DNA of 64,000 nucleotides from Amycolatopsis cihanbeyliensis (GTDB lineage Bacteria > Actinomycetota > Actinomycetes > Mycobacteriales > Pseudonocardiaceae): NCBI RefSeq assembly GCF_006715045.1, contig NZ_VFML01000001.1, forward strand, positions 3,874,501 to 3,938,500, in the 5' to 3' direction. A model generated the notes under the pieces. The model searched no databases. It was not told the origin of the DNA and was given only the letters and a program-made list of their open reading frames with translations. The translations under genes and the position numbers were made by a program. Of the stretch, positions 15,541-23,952 are shown piece after piece; position 1 is the first letter of the stretch; the number at the start of each line of letters is the position of its first letter.

Positions 15541-17375
15541 GACTGGTCCCGCAGCGCCCGGATCCGGCCGAGGAACTGCTCCGCGCGGTCCCGACCCTCG
15601 GTGACTTCCTTGATCCGTTTGGTCACCTGGGTCAGCTTCTTCGACCGTTCCTGCGCGTCCATTTTTATCGTCTTGTCGACTTCCTTCAGTTCGGCCTCGA
15701 TGGCCTCGATGCGCCGGCTCAACGCCTCGTCCAGGGCGAGCGAGAGCTGCTGCTCAGCCTCGATCAACTGCTCGGCGACGAGCTGGTCCAGCGTGGAGCG
15801 GGCGTCCGCGATCGACTCGACCAGCCACTGCTTCATGTGCTGCTTGTCGGCCGCGTGCCGGCGGGTACGGGCCATCCACCAGCCGGCACCGAGGCCGATC
15901 ACGATGGTCGCGGGCAACACCACGGAACTGGCCAAGGCCCCGGCCAGGGGCAGTGCGACCAGCTTGCCCGCGCCGACCCCGCCGGACACGCCCATGAAGA
16001 CCAGCAACTTGTCCTCGGCGGTCGGCGGCCGCTTGTCCGGCGGGCGCAGCACCACCGGCGGCCCACCCGCCCTGGCGAACTGCGCCCGGATGACCTCCAG
16101 CTCCTCGGCGGAGAACAGCTCGGCCAGCGCGGCATCGGTGACCTGGTTCAGCCGCTGCGCCAGCATGGTGGACATCCGCTGCGAGACGGCCTGCAGGGTC
16201 ATGTCCACCTGCCGGGGCAGTTCGGCCAGCTGCTCCCGCTTGGCCGCGTCGATCTGCTGCCGGAAGTAGGACTGGGCGTCCCGCATCTGCCTGCTGGTCT
16301 CGTGCCCGATCTCCAGCCGGGCCCGCTGCACCTCGCCGCGCAGTTTCAACTGCCAGCCGCGGGTCGAGGTCCGGCGCTGCGCGGCCAGCTCGTCCCGCCG
16401 CTCGCGCAGCGAGGCGGCCTCGGCCTCCCCCGAGGACAGTGCCCTGCGCTCGGCCTGCAGGCGGGCGTGCTGCTCCCCGAGCGCGGTGGACAGCGCGCGC
16501 AGGGTGTTCGCCTCGCCCAGCATGGCGGACCTGCCGACCAGCAGCTCCTGCAACGCCGACTGTAGCTCCGCGATCCCGGACTTCTCGCGCACCATGGCGG
16601 CGGCCTGCTCGCCGCCCGCCTTGCCTGCCATCTCGAACATGCGCGGGGACACCGGATGCAGCACGGCCTCGGCGAACCGCGGCGCGTGCTCGGCCAGCAG
16701 CCGCCGGTTGGCCTCCCGCACCTCACGCCAGCCGCGGAACTGATCCGTTTTGGACAGTGCGAACAGGACGGTCTCCACCCGGTCGGACATCTCCCGCAGG
16801 AAGTGCAACTCGCTCGCGGTGAACGGGGCGGAGGCGTCCACCACGAACAGCAACGCGGTGGCGTTGGCCGCGGCCTCCATAGCCAGCTCGCCGTGCGCGG
16901 TGTCCAACCCACCGACACCGGGCGTATCCACAATGGAGAGACGTTCCAGCAACGGCACCGGTCCGGCGACCTCGACGTACCGCGGCGGGAGCTGGCCCTC
17001 CGGCAGCTCGTGGGTCGCCGAGGACCAGCGGGGCAGCTCCTCGAGCTCGAACCCGACCGGCGCGAGCTGGCCCGGGTAGCAGGCCTGCGCCGACCACTGC
17101 TCGGCATGCTCGAAGACCAGGTAGGTGGCGGTGGCCACATCGGCGTCCACAGGGGACAGGCCCTGCGTGGCGAGCAGCGCGTTGACCAGCGAGCTCTTGC
17201 CTCGCTTGGTCTCGCCGACCACGACGACCGACGGCTTGCCCGACCGGGCGCGGCGCAGGTCCTCCACCCACCTCCCGGCCTCCGGGTCGAGCTCGCGCAG
17301 CATGCCGAGCAGTGTCTCCCTGGCCTGCTTGACCTGGGTGGGCAGCGCGGGCTTGCCGGGCGAGGGGGCCGTCAT
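15537..17375 (-). CDS. Dynamin-family GTPase with C-terminal membrane hairpin
   Basis: ATG 17375 gives 612 residues. The GTPase domain carries G1 GETKRGKSS (54-62), G3 DTPGVGG and G4 SKTD. A long helical region with heptad-like Arg/Glu/Leu content follows, then a hydrophobic hairpin (KLVALPLAGALASSVVLPATIVIGLGAGWWMA) and a final coiled coil. That is the layout of bacterial dynamin-like proteins (DynA/DynB of Streptomyces, IniA/IniC of mycobacteria) that bind and remodel the cytoplasmic membrane. It lies 11 bp after a GrpE-like gene, with a second dynamin gene further upstream, implying a hetero-oligomeric pair. The lack of a signal peptide and the membrane hairpin fit peripheral to integral membrane attachment. 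Confidence 0.88.
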   Translation of the reverse strand: MTAPSPGKPALPTQVKQARETLLGMLRELDPEAGRWVEDLRRARSGKPSVVVVGETKRGKSSLVNALLATQGLSPVDADVATATYLVFEHAEQWSAQACYPGQLAPVGFELEELPRWSSATHELPEGQLPPRYVEVAGPVPLLERLSIVDTPGVGGLDTAHGELAMEAAANATALLFVVDASAPFTASELHFLREMSDRVETVLFALSKTDQFRGWREVREANRRLLAEHAPRFAEAVLHPVSPRMFEMAGKAGGEQAAAMVREKSGIAELQSALQELLVGRSAMLGEANTLRALSTALGEQHARLQAERRALSSGEAEAASLRERRDELAAQRRTSTRGWQLKLRGEVQRARLEIGHETSRQMRDAQSYFRQQIDAAKREQLAELPRQVDMTLQAVSQRMSTMLAQRLNQVTDAALAELFSAEELEVIRAQFARAGGPPVVLRPPDKRPPTAEDKLLVFMGVSGGVGAGKLVALPLAGALASSVVLPATIVIGLGAGWWMARTRRHAADKQHMKQWLVESIADARSTLDQLVAEQLIEAEQQLSLALDEALSRRIEAIEAELKEVDKTIKMDAQERSKKLTQVTKRIKEVTEGRDRAEQFLGRIRALRDQS

Positions 17376-17386
17376 CGTGGTCAACC

Positions 17387-17905
17387 CTAGCGTCGGGTGT
17401 ACACGGTGACGACCGGCGCACGCAGTAGCTGGTTGCGGTCGGCGAACCCGACCACCTCGGTCTCCGCCACCGTGCCCTCGAGCGTCGCGTCCTCGGTCGG
17501 GACGGCCCCGCCCGCCTCGTGCAGGGCCGGGTCGAACCGCTGCCCCTCCGGCCGCAGCGCGGTCACCCCGATCGCGGCGAGCCCCTGCTCGAGGCGCTCG
17601 GCGACGCCACCGCTGCGGGCGCGGTCGATCGCGTACAGGCACAGCTGGATCAGCGCGCGGCGGTCGGACAGCGCCTGTTCCAGCGCGCCATCACCGGCCG
17701 GGGTGGTAACGGGTGCGGGCTCCACGCCCGGTTTCGACGCGGGAGCCTCCGGTCCGGTTCCCTCGGTCTCGCCTTCGACCTCCCGCACGATCCTGGCCAG
17801 GTCCGTGCCGTCCAGCCGGCCGGTCGGCCCGTCCTCGTCCGTGCTGTCCAGGATGCTCTCCCGGGTGGCTTCCCGAGGTTTGTCCTTACGAAACCACGCG
17901 GCCAT
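17387..17905 (-). CDS. GrpE-like nucleotide exchange factor domain protein
   Basis: A 172-residue protein starting at ATG 17905. Its C-terminal half has the GrpE beta-domain signature: FDPALHEAGGAVPT, then EGTVAETEVVGFADRNQLLRAPVVTVY. Canonical GrpE dimerises through a long N-terminal helix and releases ADP from DnaK; here the helix (about 75-110) is short and preceded by a Pro/Glu-rich linker. No dnaK or dnaJ is nearby. Instead it lies between two dynamin GTPase genes on the same strand, suggesting a chaperone-type or adaptor role specific to the dynamin pair. The fold assignment is strong and the function is inferred. Confidence 0.83.
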   Translation of the reverse strand: MAAWFRKDKPREATRESILDSTDEDGPTGRLDGTDLARIVREVEGETEGTGPEAPASKPGVEPAPVTTPAGDGALEQALSDRRALIQLCLYAIDRARSGGVAERLEQGLAAIGVTALRPEGQRFDPALHEAGGAVPTEDATLEGTVAETEVVGFADRNQLLRAPVVTVYTRR

Positions 17906-17914
17906 GGCTGTCCT

Positions 17915-19504
17915 CTACCGGTTCACGGAGTTGGTCGGTTCACGGATTTGCTGCCAGATCAGGAAGTACGCCCGGTGCACCACATGCGCGACCCTGCTCT
18001 GTGCCGGGGTGGCGCCGAACGAGGCGAAGGAGCGCCACCAGCCGGCCCGCTCCAGCGCGAACGCGGCGAGCTCCGGCCGCGCCGCTCCGGGCATCCCGAG
18101 CTGCGCGCCGATCTCGGCGTTGCTGCCGACCCGCAGCACCTCCTCGGTGAGGTCCTCCGGCATGTCCACCGCGCCGGACGCCACCAGGGTCAGCGCCTCG
18201 AGCAGGCGCAGCTGGTGCGCCTCGGGCTTGGCCAGCAGCACCTCGATGGCGTCGTGCACCCGCTGCCGCTCCGCCTGGTCCCCGCTGGTGTACGCGAGCG
18301 CGGTGATCGAGGCCAGCGCGGCGGCTGCCTTGATGCCGTCGGCCCGCGCGGCGAACACGACCTCCAGCCTGCGACGCACCTCGGCGAGGCCGGAGGCGTC
18401 CAGCAGGCTGCGGCGCAGGGCGCCCGCGGTGATCCGCGGTTCGGCCCGGATCGCCCGCACCGCGCGCTGGATGCCGTACAGGTCGAGTTTCTCCAGTAGC
18501 CGCACTCTGGTGCCCGCCGGGATCTCGCAGTCCCAGCTGGTGAAGATGTCGGCCGAGATCAGCATGGTGTCCAGCACATCATCGTCCAGTTCGGCGACCT
18601 GGCGCAGCGCCTCGGCATCGGCTGCGGTGAACCCGCCGGACTCGGCCGACTCGGCGAGCAGGCCGATCACCGGGAGCACATCGGCCACCCGCGGCCGCAG
18701 GGTGGCGGCCTGCTTGCCGGCCAGCACGGTCGCGGCCTTCCAGACGTCCCCCTCGGCGCCTTCCACCGACTCCGGGGCGATGGTGTCCGCCTTGTTCAGC
18801 ACCGCGATGGCGTTCACCGGGCCCGCCTCGCGGCTGGCCGTGGCCGCGGTGAACGCGGCGAGCGCCTGCTGATCGTCGGCCCGCACCCCCTGGGTGACCA
18901 CGTAGAGCACGGCCTCGGCCCCGGCCACCGCGTTGCGCGAGGTGTCGTCCAGCTCGCTCGACCCCTCGTCCCCGCCGCCCTCCCCGGTGTCCTGGGTGTC
19001 CCGGGTGGCCGCGCCGAGCAGTTGCTCGGTACGGGAAACCGAGGCCGCGTCCAGCGAACCCAGCCCGGGGGTGTCGATCACCGTCATGTCCTGCAGCACG
19101 GCGTTGGTCAGGTAGGCCTCGACATGTGAGACCTCGTCGATGTTCACCCCCAGTTCGGCGGGGATCGCGCCGTCCGCCGCGAACGGCAGCACCTGCGTGC
19201 GGCCGTCGGTGAACACCACCTCGATCCGGTCCACGGTGCCGTACTGGAAGCGGGTGACCAGGCGGGTGCACTCGCCGATGTCGGTGGGCGCCACCCGACG
19301 CCCGATCAGGGCGTTGACCAGCGTGGACTTACCGGACTTGATCCGCCCGGCCACGGCGACCTGCAGCGGCGCTCCCAACCTGCGCAGCACCTCGGCGAAC
19401 CCCGCCGCGGTCCGTGCGGAAACCTGCGGTTGCAGCCGGTGGCACAGGTTGGCCACCGACGTGGAAAGCGGTCCGGCGAGCCGCCCGTGCCCGGTAGCTG
19501 TCAC
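17915..19504 (-). CDS. Dynamin-family GTPase, first gene of the operon
   Basis: A 529-residue protein starting at GTG 19504. Motifs: G1 GRIKSGKST (53-61), switch Thr in ECTRLVTRF, G3 DTPGLGS, G4 NKAD. The helical remainder lacks an obvious transmembrane hairpin but ends in an amphipathic segment (GWWRSFASFG...VVHRAYFLIWQQI). It is thus the shorter, possibly soluble partner of the 612-residue dynamin downstream. Paired dynamins of unequal length are typical of bacterial systems (for example Streptomyces DynA/DynB, mycobacterial IniA/IniC). The GrpE-like gene begins 10 bp after its stop. The operon promoter should lie in the 95-bp gap shared with the divergent histidine kinase. Confidence 0.87.
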   Translation of the reverse strand: MTATGHGRLAGPLSTSVANLCHRLQPQVSARTAAGFAEVLRRLGAPLQVAVAGRIKSGKSTLVNALIGRRVAPTDIGECTRLVTRFQYGTVDRIEVVFTDGRTQVLPFAADGAIPAELGVNIDEVSHVEAYLTNAVLQDMTVIDTPGLGSLDAASVSRTEQLLGAATRDTQDTGEGGGDEGSSELDDTSRNAVAGAEAVLYVVTQGVRADDQQALAAFTAATASREAGPVNAIAVLNKADTIAPESVEGAEGDVWKAATVLAGKQAATLRPRVADVLPVIGLLAESAESGGFTAADAEALRQVAELDDDVLDTMLISADIFTSWDCEIPAGTRVRLLEKLDLYGIQRAVRAIRAEPRITAGALRRSLLDASGLAEVRRRLEVVFAARADGIKAAAALASITALAYTSGDQAERQRVHDAIEVLLAKPEAHQLRLLEALTLVASGAVDMPEDLTEEVLRVGSNAEIGAQLGMPGAARPELAAFALERAGWWRSFASFGATPAQSRVAHVVHRAYFLIWQQIREPTNSVNR

Positions 19505-19599
19505 CCGGAAATCGTGCCATGGGAGTCATCCCGCGGTCGCACCCAAGGTGCTACCGCCGTGTGACGCGCGGAACACGGCCCGCGGCCTAGGGTTGCCGG

Positions 19600-20778
19600 G
19601 TGCGACGGCTGAGTCTGTGGATGCGGGCGCACCCGATGGTCGGGGACAGCCTGCTGGCTGCGGCGCTGCTGAGCATCGACGTGCTGATCTTCTTCTTCGA
19701 GGATCTGCCGATGCCGCCCTGGTACCTCGCGCTGCCGGCGGACGTGCTGGTGGTGCTGCCGCTGGTGGTCCGCCGCCGTCACCCGCTGTGGTCGGCCTAC
19801 CTGGTGCTGGCGTTCTCGGTGCTGCACAGCGAGCTCCGGCTCGGCCTCGGCGCCGTGTTCTGCGGGGCGATCGCCATCTACACCGCGGTCGTCTACGCGG
19901 GACGCAAGCCGGGCGCGCTCTACGTGGTCGTGTTCGTGCTGGCGAACGTGGCTCAGGCAGCCATCGGCCAGGGGACCGACTGGGTACCGAACACGATCAC
20001 GTCCACGCTCATCTTCGTGCTCTGCTGGGTGCTCGGCGAGTACGTCGGCGCGCGCCGGGCCTATCACGCCGAGCTGGAGGCGAGGTTGCACCTGTTGGAA
20101 ACCGAGCGCGGGCAGGCGGCCCGGATCGCGGTCGCCGAGGAGCGCGGCCGGATCGCGAGGGAACTGCACGACGTGGTCGCGCACGCGGTCAGCGTGATCG
20201 TGGTGCAGGCCGACGGGGCCTCTTACATGATCAGGTCCAACCCCGAGCTGGCCGAACGCGCGGTGCGGACGATCTCGGACACCGGCCGCGGTGCCCTCGC
20301 CGAGCTGCGCAGGCTGCTGGACCTGCTGCGGGGCGAGGGCGCCAGCGGTGAGCCGCGGGTACCGCAGCCGGACGCGGCCACCCTCGCCGAGCTGGCCGAG
20401 CGGGTCCGGGCGGCGGGGGTGCCGGTGCGCCTGGACGTCGAGGGCGAGCTGGGTGACCTGCCGGCGGGGGTGTCCCTCGGGGTCTACCGGATCGTGCAGG
20501 AATCGCTGACCAACACGCTGAAGCACGCCGGCCCCGGTGCGTCCGCCACGGTGCGGGTGCGCCAGGACGCGGAGGCGGTGGATGTCGAGGTGGCCGACGA
20601 CGGCGGGGACCGCGGCGCGCTGGTGGCGGCCGGGGAGGGTGCCGAAGTACCCGGCGGGAACGGGCTGATCGGCATGCGGGAGCGGGCACACGTCTTCGGC
20701 GGCACCCTCGAGGTGGGGCCGGGGCCCGGCGGGGGCTGGCGGGTTCGGGCGAGCCTGCCGGTTAGGTTGTCCTCGTGA
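19600..20778 (+). CDS. Sensor histidine kinase (NarL/LiaS-type, HisKA_3)
   Basis: A 392-residue kinase starting at GTG 19600. The N-terminal 150 residues contain about five hydrophobic segments without a large extracellular loop, an intramembrane-sensing layout. Dimerisation/phosphoacceptor helix: ARELHDVVAHAVSVIVVQADGA with His190. ATPase domain: VQESLTNTLKHA (N-box) and GNGLIGMRERAHVFGG (G boxes). It overlaps the response regulator gene by 4 bases. The next genes encode an ABC transporter, so the system probably controls export or resistance to an envelope-active compound, an inference from typical gene order. Confidence 0.92.
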   Translation: MRRLSLWMRAHPMVGDSLLAAALLSIDVLIFFFEDLPMPPWYLALPADVLVVLPLVVRRRHPLWSAYLVLAFSVLHSELRLGLGAVFCGAIAIYTAVVYAGRKPGALYVVVFVLANVAQAAIGQGTDWVPNTITSTLIFVLCWVLGEYVGARRAYHAELEARLHLLETERGQAARIAVAEERGRIARELHDVVAHAVSVIVVQADGASYMIRSNPELAERAVRTISDTGRGALAELRRLLDLLRGEGASGEPRVPQPDAATLAELAERVRAAGVPVRLDVEGELGDLPAGVSLGVYRIVQESLTNTLKHAGPGASATVRVRQDAEAVDVEVADDGGDRGALVAAGEGAEVPGGNGLIGMRERAHVFGGTLEVGPGPGGGWRVRASLPVRLSS

Positions 20779-21431
20779 TCCGTGTCGTGCTGGTGGACGA
20801 CCAGGAGCTGATGCGCGTCGGCTTCCGGATGGTGCTCGGCGCGCAGCCGGACATCGACGTGGTCGGCGAGGCCGCCGACGGGAAGGAAGCGGTGCGGCTG
20901 GCCGAGCGGGAGCGGCCGGATGTGGTGCTGATGGACGTGCGGATGCCGGTGCTGGACGGGGTGGAGGCGACCAAGCGGATCGTGGCGGCCGGTACCTCGC
21001 GGGTACTGGTGATGACCACCTTCGACCTGGATGAGTACGTCTACTCGGCGCTGCAGGGCGGGGCGAGCGGCTTCCTGCTCAAGGACACCCCACCGGATCA
21101 CCTGGTGACGGCGCTGCGCGCGGTGGCGAGCGGGGATGCCGTGGTGTCGCCGAGCGTGACCAGGCGGCTGCTGGACCGCTTCATCGGCAGCGGCGGGACC
21201 CCGCCGCGGGACCCCGCCGTGCTGGACGTGCTCACCGGACGCGAGCGCGAGGTGCTGGTGCTGATCGGCAAGGGCCTGTCCAACACCGAGATCGCGGACA
21301 AGCTGTTCCTCTCCGAGGCCACGGTGAAGACGCATGTCGGCCGGATACTGGCCAAGCTGGAGCTGCGCGACCGGGTGCAGGCCGTGGTGCTCACCTACGA
21401 GACCGGGCTGATCCGCCCCGGAGTGGACTGA
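20775..21431 (+). CDS. Response regulator, NarL/FixJ family
   Basis: A 218-residue regulator coupled to the kinase by a GTGA overlap. The receiver domain has DD at 8-9, phosphoacceptor Asp54 (VVLMDVRMP), Thr (VMTTFDLDEY) and Lys (FLLKD). The LuxR-type C-terminal domain contains LTGREREVLVLIGKGLSNTEIADKLFLSEATVKTHVGRIL, with the DNA-recognition helix at the end. It should bind upstream of target operons, most simply the ABC genes that begin 386 bp downstream. That gap now contains the 170-bp repeat element. Confidence 0.94.
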   Translation: MIRVVLVDDQELMRVGFRMVLGAQPDIDVVGEAADGKEAVRLAERERPDVVLMDVRMPVLDGVEATKRIVAAGTSRVLVMTTFDLDEYVYSALQGGASGFLLKDTPPDHLVTALRAVASGDAVVSPSVTRRLLDRFIGSGGTPPRDPAVLDVLTGREREVLVLIGKGLSNTEIADKLFLSEATVKTHVGRILAKLELRDRVQAVVLTYETGLIRPGVD

Positions 21432-21595
21432 CTCCTCATCCCCGGGGTGGACCGGGTCCAGGTTCAGGGTCCGGTCAGGGTCATCACCGATCGTCTGGCA
21501 CCCGCGAACCCGCCAAACTACTACCACGGACGGGTTCGAAGTTCGGTCTCCGGAATGACGCGCGCAGCGGACCGATCCGAAATCCTGGACACCGA
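21432..21595. other. First part of the RR-ABC intergenic gap
   Basis: The 386-bp gap between the response regulator and ABC genes starts with 164 bases in which I see no ORF with a ribosome site. A short repeat of related sequence (GGACCGGGTCCAGG, GGGTCCGGTCAGGGTC) near 21449-21482 may act as a terminator or operator. Confidence 0.4.
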
Positions 21596-21765
21596 GAGGG
21601 TTATTCAGAACGACCCAGCGACCGCGGGCCGCCAGGCCCATGGTCACCGCGGCGCGCAGCGCCACCGTGTGGGTGGTGGTGGGCGACGGGCGGGAGGTCG
21701 TTGCAGGTCACCGCACTGGCGAGGCGCATTGCAGACCTGAGTAACCCGACCGCGGAACAAGACAC
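21596..21765 (+). repeat. 170-bp element, copy 1 of an inverted pair (other copy 38121-38290)
   Basis: This segment matches the reverse complement of 38121-38290 with only three mismatches over 170 bases. Both copies sit in intergenic gaps. A 34-codon ORF (ATG 21640 to TAA 21744) is preserved in each, and both substitutions inside it are silent (GGC/GGT and AGA/AGG). There are no clear terminal inverted repeats. The near identity indicates a recent duplication or gene conversion between sites 16.5 kb apart. Confidence 0.9.
21640..21744 (+). CDS. Putative 34-residue small protein inside the 170-bp repeat
   Basis: ATG 21640 to TAA 21744. The peptide begins MVTAARSATVWVVVGDG and ends GEAHCRPE; it has a hydrophobic VWVVV core and one Cys. 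I see no ribosome site, and the frame stays open upstream for at least 13 codons, so the real start may be earlier. The only support for coding is that its two differences from the second copy (38142-38246, minus strand) are both at silent third positions. With two sites this is suggestive, not proof. No function is recognised. Confidence 0.35.
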   Translation: MVTAARSATVWVVVGDGREVVAGHRTGEAHCRPE

Positions 21766-21817
21766 CGAGACCACGGGCAATCACGGGGGTGCTCGGCAGC
21801 ACCCGAGGGAGGAACGA

Positions 21818-22780
21818 ATGATCGAGGCAAGGGGCCTCACCAAGCGATACGGCAGCACGCTGGCGGTGAACGAGCTCTCGTTCGACGTCGCTGCCGGCCG
21901 GGTCACCGGCTTTCTCGGGCCGAACGGCGCCGGGAAGTCCACCACCATGCGCATGATGCTCGGCCTGGACAACCCCACCGCCGGCCAGGTCCGGATCGGT
22001 GGGAAGCGGTACCACGAGCTGCATCATCCACTGCGGACGGTCGGCGCGTTGCTCGACGCGAGGTGGGTGCACCCCAACCGGTCGGCACGGGCCCATCTGA
22101 GCTGGATGGCGAAGTCGAACCGGATCCCGGCCCGCAGGGTGGACGAGGTGCTCGAGGTCGTCGGGCTGACCTCGGTGGCGAACAAGCGGGCAGGCGGCTT
22201 CTCGCTCGGCATGTCGCAGCGGCTGGGGATCGCCTCCGCGCTGCTCGGCGACCCGGAGGTGCTGCTGTTCGACGAGCCGGTGAACGGCCTCGACCCGGAG
22301 GGCATCCTGTGGATCCGCCAGTTCATGCACCGGCTCGCCGACGAGGGCCGCACCGTCTTCGTGTCCAGCCACCTGCTGTCGGAGATGGCGCTGACCGCCT
22401 CCGAGCTGGTGGTGATCGGCAAGGGGCAGCTCATCTCGCAGAGCAGCACGGAGGAGTTCGTCGCCCGCGCCGCGGAGAACACGGTCAAGGTGCGCAGCCC
22501 GCAGCTCGCCCAGCTGCGCGGCGTGCTGCACCAGGCCGGTGCCGAGATCACCGACTCGGGCGAGGCGATCCTGGTGTCCGGAATGGACAGCGACAAGATC
22601 GGCGAGATCGCCGCGAACAGCGGGATCGTGCTGCACGAGCTGAGCCCGCAGCAGGGCTCACTCGAGCAGGCCTTCATGCAGATCACCGGCGACTCGGTCG
22701 AGTACCACACCGGCCTGGAAACCGAAGTCGCGGACGTACTGGCCGAAACGAGCGAGCCGCTCGCACCGGCCTCCCGGTGA
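21818..22780 (+). CDS. ABC transporter ATP-binding protein
   Basis: ATG 21818 is chosen for its GAGGGAGGAA ribosome site; product 320 residues. It has Walker A GPNGAGKST, signature FSLGMSQRLG, Walker B VLLFDEPVNGLDPEG and the switch His (SSHLL). The extra C-terminal ~100 residues after the ATPase core are typical of DrrA/CcmA-type (DUF4162) exporters. The 37-bp gap to the permease gene indicates an operon. With the upstream two-component genes it resembles antibiotic-peptide detoxification modules. The substrate is unknown. Confidence 0.93.
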   Translation: MIEARGLTKRYGSTLAVNELSFDVAAGRVTGFLGPNGAGKSTTMRMMLGLDNPTAGQVRIGGKRYHELHHPLRTVGALLDARWVHPNRSARAHLSWMAKSNRIPARRVDEVLEVVGLTSVANKRAGGFSLGMSQRLGIASALLGDPEVLLFDEPVNGLDPEGILWIRQFMHRLADEGRTVFVSSHLLSEMALTASELVVIGKGQLISQSSTEEFVARAAENTVKVRSPQLAQLRGVLHQAGAEITDSGEAILVSGMDSDKIGEIAANSGIVLHELSPQQGSLEQAFMQITGDSVEYHTGLETEVADVLAETSEPLAPASR

Positions 22781-22817
22781 CCACCACCACACATTACTGA
22801 GGATTTGAGACAAGACC

Positions 22818-23573
22818 ATGACCTTGCTCGCCGTTGAACGCATCAAGCTGTTCACCACGCGGTCGCCGTGGTGGTGTGCCCTGCTCACGCTGCTCATCAC
22901 CATCGGCTTCGCCGCGCTCATCGCAGGCACCACCGACTCCGGCGTCGGCACGGTCGCCAGCACCCAGTTCGGTTACAGCTTCGGCCTCGCGGTGATCATG
23001 GTGCTCGCCGCGCTCGCGGTGACCACCGAGTACCGCTTCGGCACCATCCGCACCACCTTCCAGGCCGTGCCCAACCGCACCTCGGTACTTCTGGCCAAGG
23101 CCGGGGTGGTGGGCCTGCTGGCGCTGGTGATCGGGGAAATCGCCGCGTTCGGCTCGCTGGGGATCTCGATGATCATCCAGCCGGAGGCCGACATGGCGCT
23201 GAACAGCACCGCCGAGTGGATCAACGTGGTCGGGATCGGGCCGATCTACGCGCTGACCGCGATCATCGGCATGTCGGTCGGCCTGCTGATCCGGCACAGC
23301 GCCGGGGCGATCTCGCTGCTGCTGATCTACACCCTCGCGGTGGAGTCGCTGGTGGGACTGATCCCGAACGTCGGCGCCGACATCCAGAAGTGGATGCCGT
23401 TCCACGTGGCGGAGAAGTTCCTCACCGGCGACGGCGCCACCCGCAGCGGCATGGGCGGGCCGCCGCTGTCAACCTCGCCACTCAGCCCCGGCTGGGCACT
23501 GGCCTACTTCGCGGGGTTCGCCCTGCTGATGCTGGTCATCGGCATCGGCACGGCCAGGAAGCGGGACGCCTGA
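22818..23573 (+). CDS. ABC-2-type transporter permease
   Basis: A 251-residue protein with six hydrophobic segments (for example ALLTLLITIGFAALIAG, FGLAVIMVLAALAV, IGPIYALTAIIGMSVGLLI, WALAYFAGFALLMLVIGIG). The EYRFGTIRTTFQAVPNRTSVLLAK loop is characteristic of ABC-2 permeases paired with CcmA-type ATPases. It should form the membrane channel with the preceding ATPase, probably as 2+2. It ends before a strong hairpin terminator. Export of a hydrophobic or peptide compound is likely but not shown. Confidence 0.9.
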   Translation: MTLLAVERIKLFTTRSPWWCALLTLLITIGFAALIAGTTDSGVGTVASTQFGYSFGLAVIMVLAALAVTTEYRFGTIRTTFQAVPNRTSVLLAKAGVVGLLALVIGEIAAFGSLGISMIIQPEADMALNSTAEWINVVGIGPIYALTAIIGMSVGLLIRHSAGAISLLLIYTLAVESLVGLIPNVGADIQKWMPFHVAEKFLTGDGATRSGMGGPPLSTSPLSPGWALAYFAGFALLMLVIGIGTARKRDA

Positions 23574-23664
23574 GCTTCCGCAGCACGAGCTGAAGACCAC
23601 CACAGGGGAACACCCGGCTCCGCCGCGTATTTCGGGGCGCGACGGCTGCCGGATTCGGGGATAG

Positions 23665-23697
23665 GACCCGGGTCGCCTTCGGGGGGCGGCCCGGGTC
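23665..23697 (+). terminator. Hairpin terminator after the ABC operon
   Basis: A 13-bp stem (GACCCGGGTCGCC at 23665-23677, GGCGGCCCGGGTC at 23685-23697, one mismatch) with a 7-base loop. It is followed by TCTCTCG. The next 40 bases contain a two-unit tandem repeat of GTCTCTCGTG..GTGCAGCG. Confidence 0.7.
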
Positions 23698-23952
23698 TCT
23701 CGTGCGTGCAGCGGTCTCTCGTGGGCGTGCAGCGGAACGGCCGCAACCATATCCGCAAGGTCACTACGGGTTTGCTTGATGTAACGATCGGGTGGCGGTC
23801 CGCGATATCCTGGTCAGAGCGTGCACTACCGCGTGACGGCGCATTAAAGCCACGTTAAGTCGTTGTGGGCTTACCCACTAGCAGCGGACGAAGTGCCGTC
23901 GAGCGGACGACATTCGACATCAGATCCGTCACGGACTCTACGGAGGTGACCC
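23698..23952. other. Gap upstream of the 199-residue hypothetical gene
   Basis: With the terminator this makes a 379-bp gene-free stretch. No protein-like ORF is evident. The last 130 bases are less GC-rich (GATGTAACGATCG; CATTAAAGCCACGTTAAG) and likely hold the promoter of the downstream gene. Confidence 0.4.

Noticed and set aside
17387..17905. Housekeeping grpE
   Set aside because: The coiled-coil part is too short and there is no dnaK/dnaJ nearby; it is a GrpE-domain paralogue in a dynamin operon.
21596..21765. tRNA or tmRNA gene in the 170-bp element
   Set aside because: No cloverleaf, no GGTTCGA-type T-loop and no CCA end; the second copy is in an equally non-tRNA context.
23694..23734. 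Possible CRISPR or longer tandem array after the ABC operon
   Set aside because: Only two imperfect units of about 20 bases, without spacers; treated as minor local duplication.
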